Shown here one piece after another: positions 52,095-64,000 of a stretch of 64,000 bases of DNA. Position 1 is the stretch's first letter, and each line of letters opens with the position of its first letter. Origin of the DNA: Auanema rhodensis (Eukaryota; Nematoda; Chromadorea; Rhabditida; Rhabditidae); NCBI GenBank assembly GCA_964057225.1, contig OZ059894.1:24334476-24398475 (forward strand), written 5' to 3'. Position numbers and translations under genes: made by a program. Below the pieces are notes generated by a model. That model saw only the letters and a list, made by a program, of their open reading frames with translations. It made no database searches and had not been told where the DNA came from.

Positions 52095-55000
52095 TGCACT
52101 TGGTATGTAACTCGCTTCACGTGAAAGATAAAGAGATGCGGTTTTCAAAATTAGATTCCCCATGTCCATATTAGTCTAAAAACAAATTTTTATTGATATT
52201 GGTTCATGGTAACCATGACTTTGAAATTTACGTGAACTTCAATTTATGCTAATTAAATGTACACGTGATGTGCACTTGGTATGTAACTCGCTTCACGTGA
52301 AAGATGAAGAGATGCGGTTTTCAAAATTAGATTCCCTATGTCCATATTAGTCTAAAAACAAATTTTTATTGATATTGGTTCATGGTAACCATGACTTTGA
52401 AATTTACGTGAACTTTAATTTATGCTAATTAAATGTACACGTGATGTGCACTTGGTATGTAACTCGCTTCACGTGAAAGATAAAGAGATGCGGTTTTCAA
52501 AATTAGATTCCCCATGTCCATATTAGTCTAAAAACAAATTTCTATTGATATTGGTGCATGGTAACCATGACTTTGAAATTTACGTGAACTTTAATTTATG
52601 CTAATTAAATGTACACGTGATGTGCACTTGGTATGTAACTCGCTTCACGTGAAAGATAAAAAGATGCGGTTTTCAAAATTAAATTTCCCATGTCCATATT
52701 AGTCTAAAAAAAAATTTTTATTGATATTGGTGCATGGTAACCATGACTTTGAAATTTACGTGAACTTTAATTTATGCTAATTAAATGTACACGTGATGTG
52801 CACTTGGTATGTAATTCGCTTCACGTGAAAGATAAAGAGATGCGGTTTTCAAAATTAGATTCCCCATGTCCATATTAGTCTAAAAACAAATTTTTATTGA
52901 TATTGGTTCATGGTAACCATGACTTTGAAATTTACGTGAACTTTAATTTATGCTAATTAAATGTACACGTGATGTGCACTTGGTTTGTAACTCGCTTCAC
53001 GTGAAAGATAAAGAGATGCGGTTTTCAAAATTAGATTCCCCATGTCCATATTAGTCTAAAAACAAATTTTTATTGATATTGGTGCATGGTAACCATGACT
53101 TTGAAATTTACGTGAACTTTAATTTATGCTAATTAAATGTACACGTGATGTGCACTTGGTATGTAACTCGCTTCACGTGAAAGATAAAGAGATGCGGTTT
53201 TCAAAATTAAATTTCCCATGTCCATATTAGTCTAAAAACAAATTTTTATTGATATTGGTGCATGGTAACCATGACTTTGAAATTTACGTGAACTTTAATT
53301 TATGCTAATTAAATGTACACGTGATGTGCACTTGGTATGTAACTCGCTTCACGTGAAAGATAAAGAGATGCGGTTTTCAAAATTAGATTCCCCATGTCCA
53401 TATTAGTCTAAAAACAAATTTTTATTGATATTGGTTCATGGTAACCATGACTTTGAAATTTACGTGAACTTTAATTTATGCTAATTAAATGTACACGTGA
53501 TGTGCACTTGGTATGTAACTCGCTTCACGTGAAAGATAAAGAGATGCGGTTTCCAAAATTAGATTCCCCATGTCCATATTAGTCTAAAAAAAATTTTTTA
53601 TTGATATTGGTTCATGGTAACCATGACTTTGAAATTTACGTGAACTTTAATTTATGCTAATTAAATGTACACGTGATGTGCACTTGGTATGTAACTCGCT
53701 TCACGTGAAAGATAAAGAGATGCCGTTTTCAAAATTAGATTCCTCATGTCCATATTAGTCTAAAAACAAATTTTTATTGATATTGGTGCATGGTAACCAT
53801 GACTTTGAAATTTACGTGAACTTTAATTTATGCTAATTAAATGTACACGTGATGTGCACTTGGTATGTAACTCGCTTCACGTGAAAGATAAAGAGATGCC
53901 GTTTTCAAAATTAGATTCCTCATGTCCATATTAGTCTAAAAACAAATTTTTATTGATATTGGTGCATGGTAACCATGACTTTGAAATTTACGTGAACTTT
54001 AATTTATGCTAATTAAATGTACACGTGATGTGCACTTGGTATGTAACTCGCTTCACGTGAAAGATAAAGAGATGCCGTTTTCAAAATTAGATTCCTCATG
54101 TCCATATTAGTCTAAAAACAAATTTTTATTGATATTGGTGCATGGTAACCATGACTTTGAAATTTACGTGAACTTTAATTTATGCTAATTAAATGTACAC
54201 GTGATGTGCACTTGGTATGTAACTCGCTTCACGTGAAAGATAAAGAGATGCGGTTTCCAAAATTAGATTCCCCATGTCCATATTAGTCTAAAAACAAATT
54301 TTTATTGATATTGGTGCATGGTAACCATGACTTTGAAATTTACGTGAATTTTAATTTATGCTAATTAAATGTACACGTGATGTGCACTTGGTATGTAACT
54401 AGCTTCACGTGAAAGATAAAGAGATGCGGTTTTCAAAATTAGATTCCCCATGTCCATATTAGTCTAAAAACGAATTTTTATTGATATTGGTGCATGGTAA
54501 CCATGACTTTGAAATTTACGTGAACTTTAGTTTATGCTAATTAAATGTACACGTGATGTGCACTTGGTATGTAACTCGCTTCACGTGAAAGATAAAGAGA
54601 TGCGGTTTTCAAAATTAGATTCCCCATGTCCATATTAGTCTAAAAACAAATTTTTATTGATATTGGTTCATGGTAACCATGACTTTGAAATTTACGTGAA
54701 CTTCAATTTATGCTAATTAAATGTACACGTGATGTGCACTTGGTATGTAACTCGCTTCACGTGAAAGATGAAGAGATGCGGTTTTCAAAATTAGATTCCC
54801 TATGTCCATATTAGTCTAAAAACAAATTTTTATTGATATTGGTTCATGGTAACCATGACTTTGAAATTTACGTGAACTTTAATTTATGCTAATTAAATGT
54901 ACACGTGATGTGCACTTGGTATGTAACTCGCTTCACGTGAAAGATAAAGAGATGCGGTTTTCAAAATTAGATTCCCCATGTCCATATTAGTCTAAAAACA

Positions 55001-57902
55001 AATTTTTATTGATATTGGTGCATGGTAACCATGACTTTGAAATTTACGTGAACTTTAATTTATGCTAATTAAATGTACACGTGATGTGCACTTGGTATGT
55101 AACTCGCTTCACGTGAAAGATAAAAAGATGCGGTTTTCAAAATTAAATTTCCCATGTCCATATTAGTCTAAAAACAAATTTTTATTGATATTGGTGCATG
55201 GTAACCATGACTTTGAAATTTACGTGAACTTTAATTTATGCTAATTAAATGTACACGTGATGTGCACTTGGTATGTAACTCGCTTCACGTGAAAGATAAA
55301 GAGATGCGGTTTTCAAAATTAGATTCCCCATGTCCATATTAGTCTAAAAACAAATTTTTATTGATATTGGTTCATGGTAACCATGACTTTGAAATTTACG
55401 TGAACTTTAATTTATGCTAATTAAATGTACACGTGATGTGCACTTGGTATGTAACTCGCTTCACGTGAAAGATAAAGAGATGCGGTTTCCAAAATTAGAT
55501 TCCCCATGTCCATATTAGTCTAAAAACAAATTTTTATTGATATTGGTGCATGGTAACCATGACTTTGAAATTTACGTGAATTTTAATTTATGCTAATTAA
55601 ATGTACACGTGATGTGCACTTGGTATGTAACTAGCTTCACGTGAAAGATAAAGAGATGCGGTTTCCAAAATTAGATTCCCCATGTCCATATTAGTCTAAA
55701 AACAAATTTTTATTGATATTGGTGCATGGTAACCATGACTTTGAAATTTACGTGAATTTTAATTTATGCTAATTAAATGTACACGTGATGTGCACTTGGT
55801 ATGTAACTCGCTTCACGTGAAAGATGAAGAGATGCGGTTTCCAAAATTAGATTCCCCATGTCCATATTAGTCTAAAAACAAATTTTTATTGATATTGGTG
55901 CATGGTAACCATGACTTTGAAATTTACGTGAATTTTAATTTATGCTAATTAAATGTACACGTGATGTGCACTTGGTATGTAACTAGCTTCACGTGAAAGA
56001 TAAAGAGATGCGGTTTTCAAAATTAGATTCCCCATGTCCATATTAGTCTAAAAACAAATTTTTATTGATATTGGTGCATGGTAACCATGACTTTGAAATT
56101 TACGTGAACTTCAATTTATGCTAATTAAATGTACACGTGATGTGCACTTGGTATGTAACTCGCTTCACGTGAAAGATAAAGAGATGCGGTTTTCAAAATT
56201 AGATTCCCCATGTCCATATTAGTCTAAAAACAAATTTTTATTGATATTGGTGCATGGTAACCATGACTTTGAAATTTACGTGAACTTTAATTTATGCTAA
56301 TTAAATGTACACGTGATGTGCACTTGGTATGTAACTCGCTTCACGTGAAAGATAAAGAGATGCGGTTTTCAAAATTAAATTTCCCATGTCCATATTAGTC
56401 TAAAAACAAATTTTTATTGATATTGGTGCATGGTAACCATGACTTTGAAATTTACGTGAACTTTAATTTATGCTAATTAAATGTACACGTGATGTGCACT
56501 TGGTATGTAACTCGCTTCACGTGAAAGATAAAGAGATGCGGTTTTCAAAATTAAATTTCCCATGTCCATATTAGTCTAAAAACAAATTTTTATTGATATT
56601 GGTGCATGGTAACCATGACTTTGAAATTTACGTGAACTTTAATTTATGCTAATTAAATGTACACGTGATGTGCACTTGGTATGTAACTCGCTTCACGTGA
56701 AAGATAAAGAGATGCGGTTTTCAAAATTAGATTCCCCATGTCCATATTAGTCTAAAAACAAATTTTTATTGATATTGGTTCATGGTAACCATGACTTTGA
56801 AATTTACGTGAACTTTAATTTATGCTAATTAAATGTACACGTGATGTGCACTTGGTATGTAACTCGCTTCACGTGAAAGATAAAGAGATGCGGTTTTCAA
56901 AATTAGATTCCCCATGTCCATATTAGTCTAAAAACAAATTTTTATTGATATTGGTTCATGGTAACCATGACTTTGAAATTTACGTGAACTTTAATTTATG
57001 CTAATTAAATGTACACGTGATGTGCACTTGGTATGTAACTCGCTTCACGTGAAAGATAAAGAGATGCGGTTTTCAAAATTAGATTCCCCATGTCCATATT
57101 AGTCTAAAAACAAATTTTTATTGATATTGGTTCATGGTAACCATGACTTTGAAATTTACGTGAACTTTAATTTATGCTAATTAAATGTACACGTGATGTG
57201 CACTTGGTATGTAAATCGCTTCACGTGAAAGATAAAGAGATGCGGTTTTCAAAATTAGATTCCCCATGTCCATATTAGTCTAAAAACAAATTTTTATTGA
57301 TATTGGTGCATGGTAACCATGACTTTGAAATTTACGTGAACTTTAATTTATGCTAATTAAATGTACACGTGATGTGCACTTGGTATGTAACTCGCTTCAC
57401 GTGAAAGATAAAGAGATGCGGTTTTCAAAATTAGATTCCCCATGTCCATATTAGTCTAAAAACAAATTTTTATTGATATTGGTTCATGGTAACCATGACT
57501 TTGAAATTTACGTGAACTTCAATTTATGCTAATTAAATGTACACGTGATGTGCACTTGGTATGTAACTCGCTTCACGTGAAAGATGAAGAGATGCGGTTT
57601 TCAAAATTAGATTCCCTATGTCCATATTAGTCTAAAAACTAATTTTTATTGATATTGGTTCATGGTAACCATGACTTTGAAATTTACGTGAACTTTAATT
57701 TATGCTAATTAAATGTACACGTGATGTGCACTTGGTATGTAACTCGTTTCACGTGAAAGATAAAGAGATGCGGTTTTCAAAATTAGATTCCCCATGTCCA
57801 TATTAGTCTAAAAACAAATTTTTATTGATATTGGTGCATGGTAACCATGACTTTGAAATTTACGTGAACTTTAATTTATGCTAATTAAATGTACACGTGA
57901 TG
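52095..57902 (+). repeat. Long HOR of domain D, copy 1 (33 monomers)
   Basis: Diagnostic order: T146C, G36/T67, T96C, G39A/C89A, C17T (taattcgc), G110, G60A/C64T, plain, T51C with an A/T-run change, three G46C/C66T, T51C/C143T, then C19A with A90G/A148G. After these come T146C, G36/T67, G110, G39A with G60A/C64T, plain, a T51C/C143T and C19A cluster, two G60A/C64T, three plain and further copies. The domain A types T96C and G39A/C89A reappear here, showing mixing between domains. Copy 2 follows at 57903. Confidence 0.65.
55439..56142 (+). repeat. Local reshuffling of T51C/C143T and C19A monomers
   Basis: Four consecutive monomers combine the same marks in different ways: T51C/C143T; C19A with T51C/C143T; G36 with T51C/C143T; and C19A with T146C. 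Elsewhere in domain D the normal pattern is one T51C/C143T monomer followed by one C19A/T146C monomer. The extra copies look like a dimer duplicated out of register, with breakpoints inside monomers. Confidence 0.65.
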
Positions 57903-60900
57903 TGCACTTGGTATGTAACTCGCTTCACGTGAAAGATAAAGAGATGCGGTTTTCAAAATTAGATTCCCCATGTCCATATTAGTCTAAAAACAAATTTTTA
58001 TTGATATTGGTTCATGGTAACCATGACTTTGAAATTTACGTGAACTTCAATTTATGCTAATTAAATGTACACGTGATGTGCACTTGGTATGTAACTCGCT
58101 TCACGTGAAAGATGAAGAGATGCGGTTTTCAAAATTAGATTCCCTATGTCCATATTAGTCTAAAAACAAATTTTTATTGATATTGGTTCATGGTAACCAT
58201 GACTTTGAAATTTACGTGAACTTTAATTTATGCTAATTAAATGTACACGTGATGTGCACTTGGTATGTAACTCGCTTCACGTGAAAGATAAAGAGATGCG
58301 GTTTTCAAAATTAGATTCCCCATGTCCATATTAGTCTAAAAACAAATTTCTATTGATATTGGTGCATGGTAACCATGACTTTGAAATTTACGTGAACTTT
58401 AATTTATGCTAATTAAATGTACACGTGATGTGCACTTGGTATGTAATTCGCTTCACGTGAAAGATAAAGAGATGCGGTTTTCAAAATTAGATTCCCCATG
58501 TCCATATTAGTCTAAAAACAAATTTTTATTGATATTGGTTCATGGTAACCATGACTTTGAAATTTACGTGAACTTTAATTTATGCTAATTAAATGTACAC
58601 GTGATGTGCACTTGGTATGTAACTCGCTTCACGTGAAAGATAAAGAGATGCGGTTTTCAAAATTAAATTTCCCATGTCCATATTAGTCTAAAAACAAATT
58701 TTTATTGATATTGGTGCATGGTAACCATGACTTTGAAATTTACGTGAACTTTAATTTATGCTAATTAAATGTACACGTGATGTGCACTTGGTATGTAACT
58801 CGCTTCACGTGAAAGATAAAGAGATGCGGTTTTCAAAATTAGATTCCCCATGTCCATATTAGTCTAAAAACAAATTTTTATTGATATTGGTTCATGGTAA
58901 CCATGACTTTGAAATTTACGTGAACTTTAATTTATGCTAATTAAATGTACACGTGATGTGCACTTGGTATGTAACTCGCTTCACGTGAAAGATAAAGAGA
59001 TGCGGTTTCCAAAATTAGATTCCCCATGTCCATATTAGTCTAAAAAAAAATTTTTATTGATATTGGTTCATGGTAACCATGACTTTGAAATTTACGTGAA
59101 CTTTAATTTATGCTAATTAAATGTACACGTGATGTGCACTTGGTATGTAACTCGCTTCACGTGAAAGATAAAGAGATGCCGTTTTCAAAATTAGATTCCT
59201 CATGTCCATATTAGTCTAAAAACAAATTTTTATTGATATTGGTGCATGGTAACCATGACTTTGAAATTTACGTGAACTTTAATTTATGCTAATTAAATGT
59301 ACACGTGATGTGCACTTGGTATGTAACTCGCTTCACGTGAAAGATAAAGAGATGCCGTTTTCAAAATTAGATTCCTCATGTCCATATTAGTCTAAAAACA
59401 AATTTTTATTGATATTGGTGCATGGTAACCATGACTTTGAAATTTACGTGAACTTTAATTTATGCTAATTAAATGTACACGTGATGTGCACTCGGTATGT
59501 AACTCGCTTCACGTGAAAGATAAAGAGATGCGGTTTTCAAAATTAGATTCCCCATGTCCATATTAGTCTAAAAACAAATTTTTATTGATATTGGTTCATG
59601 GTAACCATGACTTTGAAATTTACGTGAACTTTAATTTATGCTAATTAAATGTACACGTGATGTGCACTTGGTATGTAACTCGCTTCACGTGAAAGATAAA
59701 GAGATGCGGTTTTCAAAATTAGATTCCCCATGTCCATATTAGTCTAAAAACAAATTTTTATTGATATTGGTTCATGGTAACCATGACTTTGAAATTTACG
59801 TGAACTTTAATTTATGCTAATTAAATGTACACGTGATGTGCACTTGGTATGTAACTCGCTTCACGTGAAAGATAAAGAGATGCGGTTTTCAAAATTAGAT
59901 TCCCCATGTCCATATTAGTCTAAAAACGAATTTTTATTGATATTGGTGCATGGTAACCATGACTTTGAAATTTACGTGAACTTTAGTTTATGCTAATTAA
60001 ATGTACACGTGATGTGCACTTGGTATGTAACTCGCTTCACGTGAAGGATAAAGAGATGCGGTTTTCAAAATTAGATTCCCCATGTCCATATTAGTCTAAA
60101 AACAAATTTTTATTGATATTGGTTCATGGTAACCATGACTTTGAAATTTACGTGAACTTCAATTTATGCTAATTAAATGTACACGTGATGTGCACTTGGT
60201 ATGTAACTCGCTTCACGTGAAAGATGAAGAGATGCGGTTTTCAAAATTAGATTCCCTATGTCCATATTAGTCTAAAAACAAATTTTTATTGATATTGGTT
60301 CATGGTAACCATGACTTTGAAATTTACGTGAACTTTAATTTATGCTAATTAAATGTACACGTGATGTGCACTTGGTATGTAACTCGCTTCACGTGAAAGA
60401 TAAAGAGATGCGGTTTTCAAAATTAGATTCCCCATGTCCATATTAGTCTAAAAACAAATTTTTATTGATATTGGTGCATGGTAACCATGACTTTGAAATT
60501 TACGTGAACTTTAATTTATGCTAATTAAATGTACACGTGATGTGCACTTGGTATGTAACTCGCTTCACGTGAAAGATAAAAAGATGCGGTTTTCAAAATT
60601 AAATTTCCCATGTCCATATTAGTCTAAAAACAAATTTTTATTGATATTGGTGCATGGTAACCATGACTTTGAAATTTACGTGAACTTTAATTTATGCTAA
60701 TTAAATGTACACGTGATGTGCACTTGGTATGTAACTCGCTTCACGTGAAAGATAAAGAGATGCGGTTTTCAAAATTAGATTCCCCATGTCCATATTAGTC
60801 TAAAAACAAATTTTTATTGATATTGGTTCATGGTAACCATGACTTTGAAATTTACGTGAACTTTAATTTATGCTAATTAAATGTACACGTGATGTGCACT

Positions 60901-62654
60901 TGGTATGTAACTCGCTTCACGTGAAAGATAAAGAGATGCGGTTTCCAAAATTAGATTCCCCATGTCCATATTAGTCTAAAAACAAATTTTTATTGATATT
61001 GGTGCATGGTAACCATGACTTTGAAATTTACGTGAATTTTAATTTATGCTAATTAAATGTACACGTGATGTGCACTTGGTATGTAACTAGCTTCACGTGA
61101 AAGATAAAGAGATGCGGTTTTCAAAATTAGATTCCCCATGTCCATATTAGTATAAAAACAAATTTTTATTGATATTGGTGCATGGTAACCATGACTTTGA
61201 AATTTACGTGAACTTCAATTTATGCTAATTAAATGTACACGTGATGTGCACTTGGTATGTAACTCGCTTCACGTGAAAGATAAAGAGATGCGGTTTTCAA
61301 AATTAGATTCCCCATGTCCATATTAGTCTAAAAACAAATTTTTATTGATATTGGTGCATGGTAACCATGACTTTGAAATTTACGTGAACTTTAATTTATG
61401 CTAATTAAATGTACACGTGATGTGCACTTGGTATGTAACTCGCTTCACGTGAAAGATAAAGAGATGCGGTTTTCAAAATTAAATTTCCCATGTCCATATT
61501 AGTCTAAAAACAAATTTTTATTGATATTGGTGCATGGTAACCATGACTTTGAAATTTACGTGAACTTTAATTTATGCTAATTAAATGTACACGTGATGTG
61601 CACTTGGTATGTAACTCACTTCACGTGAAAGATAAAGAGATGCGGTTTTCAAAATTAAATTTCCCATGTCCATATTAGTCTAAAAACAAATTTTTATTGA
61701 TATTGGTGCATGGTAACCATGACTTTGAAATTTACGTGAACTTTAATTTATGCTAATTAAATGTACACGTGATGTGCACTTGGTATGTAACTCGCTTCAC
61801 GTGAAAGATAAAGAGATGCGGTTTTCAAAATTAGATTCCCCATGTCCATATTAGTCTAAAAACAAATTTTTATTGATATTGGTTCATGGTAACCATGACT
61901 TTGAAATTTACGTGAACTTTAATTTATGCTAATTAAATGTACACGTGATGTGCACTTGGTATGTAACTCGCTTCACGTGAAAGATAAAGAGATGCGGTTT
62001 TCAAAATTAGATTCCCCATGTCCATATTAGTCTAAAAACAAATTTTTATTGATATTGGTTCATGGTAACCATGACTTTGAAATTTACGTGAACTTTAATT
62101 TATGCTAATTAAATGTACACGTGATGTGCACTTGGTATGTAACTCGCTTCACGTGAAAGATAAAGAGATGCGGTTTTCAAAATTAGATTCCCCATGTCCA
62201 TATTAGTCTAAAAACAAATTTTTATTGATATTGGTTCATGGTAACCATGACTTTGAAATTTACGTGAACTTTAATTTATGCTAATTAAATGTACACGTGA
62301 TGTGCACTTGGTATGTAACTCGCTTCACGTGAAAGATAAAGAGATGCGGTTTTCAAAATTAGATTCCCTATGTCCATATTAGTCTAAAAACAAATTTTTA
62401 TTGATATTGGTTCATGGTAACCATGACTTTGAAATTTACGTGAACTTTAATTTATGCTAATTAAATGTACACGTGATGTGCACTTGGTATGTAACTCGTT
62501 TCACGTGAAAGATAAAGAGATGCGGTTTTCAAAATTAGATTCCCCATGTCCATATTAGTCTAAAAACAAATTTTTATTGATATTGGTGCATGGTAACCAT
62601 GACTTTGAAATTTACGTGAACTTTAATTTATGCTAATTAAATGTACACGTGATG
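57903..62654 (+). repeat. Long HOR of domain D, copy 2 (27 monomers)
   Basis: This repeats the diagnostic order of 52095-57902 with several monomers lost: the G39A/C89A copy, one G110 copy, one G46C/C66T copy and the extra T51C/C19A cluster. Two plain copies are gained before the A90G/A148G monomer (59839). Spacing of matching marks between the copies varies from 29 to 33 monomers. Private changes include 'gaaggataaag' (60015), 'agtataaaa' (61071) and 'actcact' (61599). Confidence 0.65.
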
Positions 62655-64000
62655 TGCACTTGGTATGTAACTCGCTTCACGTGAAAGATAAAGAGATGCG
62701 GTTTTCAAAATTAGATTCCCCATGTCCATATTAGTCTAAAAACAAATTTTTATTGATATTGGTTCATGGTAACCATGACTTTGAAATTTACGTGAACTTC
62801 AATTTATGCTAATTAAATGTACACGTGATGTGCACTTGGTATGTAACTCGCTTCACGTGAAAGATGAAGAGATGCGGTTTTCAAAATTAGATTCCCCATG
62901 TCCATATTAGTCTAAAAACAAATTTTTATTGATATTGGTGCATGGTAACCATGACTTTGAAATTTACGTGAACTTTAATTTATGCTAATTAAATGTACAC
63001 GTGATGTGCACTTGGTATGTAACTCGCTTCACGTGAAAGATAAAGAGATGCGGTTTTCAAAATTAGATTCCCCATGTCCATATTAGTCTAAAAACAAATT
63101 TTTATTGATATTGGTTCATGGTAACCATGACTTTGAAATTTACGTGAACTTTAATTTATGCTAATTAAATGTACACGTGATGTGCACTTGGTATGTAACT
63201 CGCTTCACGTGAAAGATAAAGAGATGCGGTTTCCAAAATTAGATTCCCCATGTCCATATTAGTCTAAAAACAAATTTTTATTGATATTGGTGCATGGTAA
63301 CCATGACTTTGAAATTTACGTGAATTTTAATTTATGCTAATTAAATGTACACGTGATGTGCACTTGGTATGTAACTAGCTTCACGTGAAAGATAAAGAGA
63401 TGCGGTTTTCAAAATTAGATTCCCCATGTCCATATTAGTCTAAAAACAAATTTTTATTGATATTGGTGCATGGTAACCATGACTTTGAAATTTACGTGAA
63501 CTTCAATTTATGCTAATTAAATGTACACGTGATGTGCACTTGGTATGTAACTCGCTTCACGTGAAAGATAAAGAGATGCGGTTTTCAAAATTAGATTCCC
63601 CATGTCCATATTAGTCTAAAAACAAATTTTTATTGATATTGGTGCATGGTAACCATGACTTTGAAATTTACGTGAACTTTAATTTATGCTAATTAAATGT
63701 ACACGTGATGTGCACTTGGTATGTAACTCGCTTCACGTGAAAGATAAAGAGATGCGGTTTTCAAAATTAAATTTCCCATGTCCATATTAGTCTAAAAACA
63801 AATTTTTATTGATATTGGTGCATGGTAACCATGACTTTGAAATTTACGTGAACTTTAATTTATGCTAATTAAATGTACACGTGATGTGCACTTGGTATGT
63901 AACTCGCTTCACGTGAAAGATAAAGAGATGCGGTTTTCAAAATTAAATTTCCCATGTCCATATTAGTCTAAAAACAAATTTTTATTGATATTGGTGCATG
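62655..64000 (+). repeat. Start of a further domain D unit, cut by the window edge
   Basis: The order is T146C, G36 without T67, plain, T51C/C143T, C19A/T146C, G110 plain and two G60A/C64T, the last truncated at monomer position 114. This is the same series as 49455-50800, so the array continues beyond the right edge with a unit of the lead-in kind. The left edge begins exactly at my arbitrary monomer start, so it too cuts the array rather than showing a natural boundary. Confidence 0.75.

Larger units (their letters stand above)
1..64000 (+). repeat. 176-bp satellite DNA array, 363 complete monomers plus 114 bp
   Basis: The window is a single head-to-tail array with no interruption. With the monomer phased to start at 'tgcacttggt' (position 1), copies recur every 176 bp to base 64,000, which is monomer position 114. 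By eye most monomers differ from the consensus at about 0-5 positions. Ten length variants were found. The 177-bp monomers start at 2465, 10560, 18128 and 19713; the 175-bp monomers start at 3874, 4577, 11969, 21122, 37137 and 44704. Their net of -2 bp reproduces the observed end phase. All copies share one orientation and no foreign sequence is inserted. Size, AT-richness and purity fit a centromeric or pericentromeric satellite of a eukaryote, which is inference; the family itself is not one I recognise. The array runs off both ends, so its full length is unknown. Confidence 0.98.

Noticed and set aside
1-64000. Protein-coding reading frames
   Set aside because: Every monomer has stops in all three plus-strand phases (positions 14, 28, 78) and all three minus-strand phases (82, 51, 23), so no frame passes through a monomer. 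The repeated 'atgactttgaaatttacg' start-like string ends at TGA within seven codons.
1-64000. CRISPR array
   Set aside because: The period is regular, but the whole 176 bp is conserved. There are no short direct repeats with variable unique spacers and no cas-like genes.
1-64000. CENP-B box
   Set aside because: The core TTCG followed by CGGG is absent on both strands of the consensus. The closest strings (ctcgcttc, gatgcgg) do not fit the box spacing.
1-64000. Transposon or retroelement insertion
   Set aside because: Phase is kept through all 64 kb with only ten 1-bp length changes. No terminal repeats, target duplications or non-satellite bases were seen.
1-64000. Telomeric repeats, rDNA, tRNA or other RNA genes
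   Set aside because: No TTTAGGG- or TTAGGG-type runs, no tRNA cloverleaf boxes and no rRNA-like sequence occur; only the satellite is present.
1-64000. Assembly collapse or artificial duplication as the explanation for the HORs
   Set aside because: This cannot be excluded without reads, but the many graded and mutually inconsistent unit sizes (4, 5, 6, 8, 9, 11, 16, 42 and 43 monomers) and private variants between copies fit real array evolution better. The 43-mer tandem is the part most in need of read support.

Overview
The whole 64 kb window is one uninterrupted tandem satellite DNA array. The monomer is 176 bp and about 32% G+C. Every copy has the same orientation, and the window holds 363 complete monomers plus a final 114 bp. 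I counted ten length variants: four 177-bp and six 175-bp monomers. Their net of -2 bp accounts exactly for the phase at the right edge. There are no genes, RNA genes, transposons, inversions or unique sequence. Stop codons fall in all six frames inside every monomer, so the array is non-coding.

A pure, head-to-tail array of nucleosome-sized AT-rich monomers points to a eukaryotic nuclear genome, most likely a centromeric or pericentromeric satellite. A plant is plausible but unproven. I do not recognise the monomer family and cannot name the organism. There is no canonical CENP-B box. The monomer carries three same-strand ACGTGA motifs about 32-33 bp apart and two further perfect dyads, one containing a BstEII site.

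The information is in the second layer, the higher-order repeats (HORs). I typed each monomer by diagnostic substitutions; numbers such as G36 or C26T are monomer positions with 'tgcacttggt' as position 1. On that basis the array divides into domains. (A) 1-10,031 is built from a degraded 16-mer HOR with 4- and 5-monomer local duplications. (B) 10,032-31,680 holds two 42-monomer blocks (10,032-17,423 and 19,185-26,576) with the same variant signature. Between them is a tandem 9-mer. After them come a 6-mer HOR (marked by C26T, A68C, C67A and T94G) and its shortened derivatives. (C) 31,681-49,630 starts with an 11-mer and contains a tandem two-copy 43-monomer (7,567 bp) unit, each copy holding a twice-repeated 8-mer. 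(D) 49,631-64,000 is a diverged long HOR of roughly 27-33 monomers with repeated gain and loss of monomers.

These layers, together with chimeric monomers at junctions, look like a record of repeated unequal exchange or segmental duplication acting at scales from 4 to 52 monomers. If there is an undescribed system here it is this satellite family and its nested HOR organisation, not a set of genes. All comparisons were made by eye. Block identities refer to the diagnostic variants I tracked, not to full alignments.
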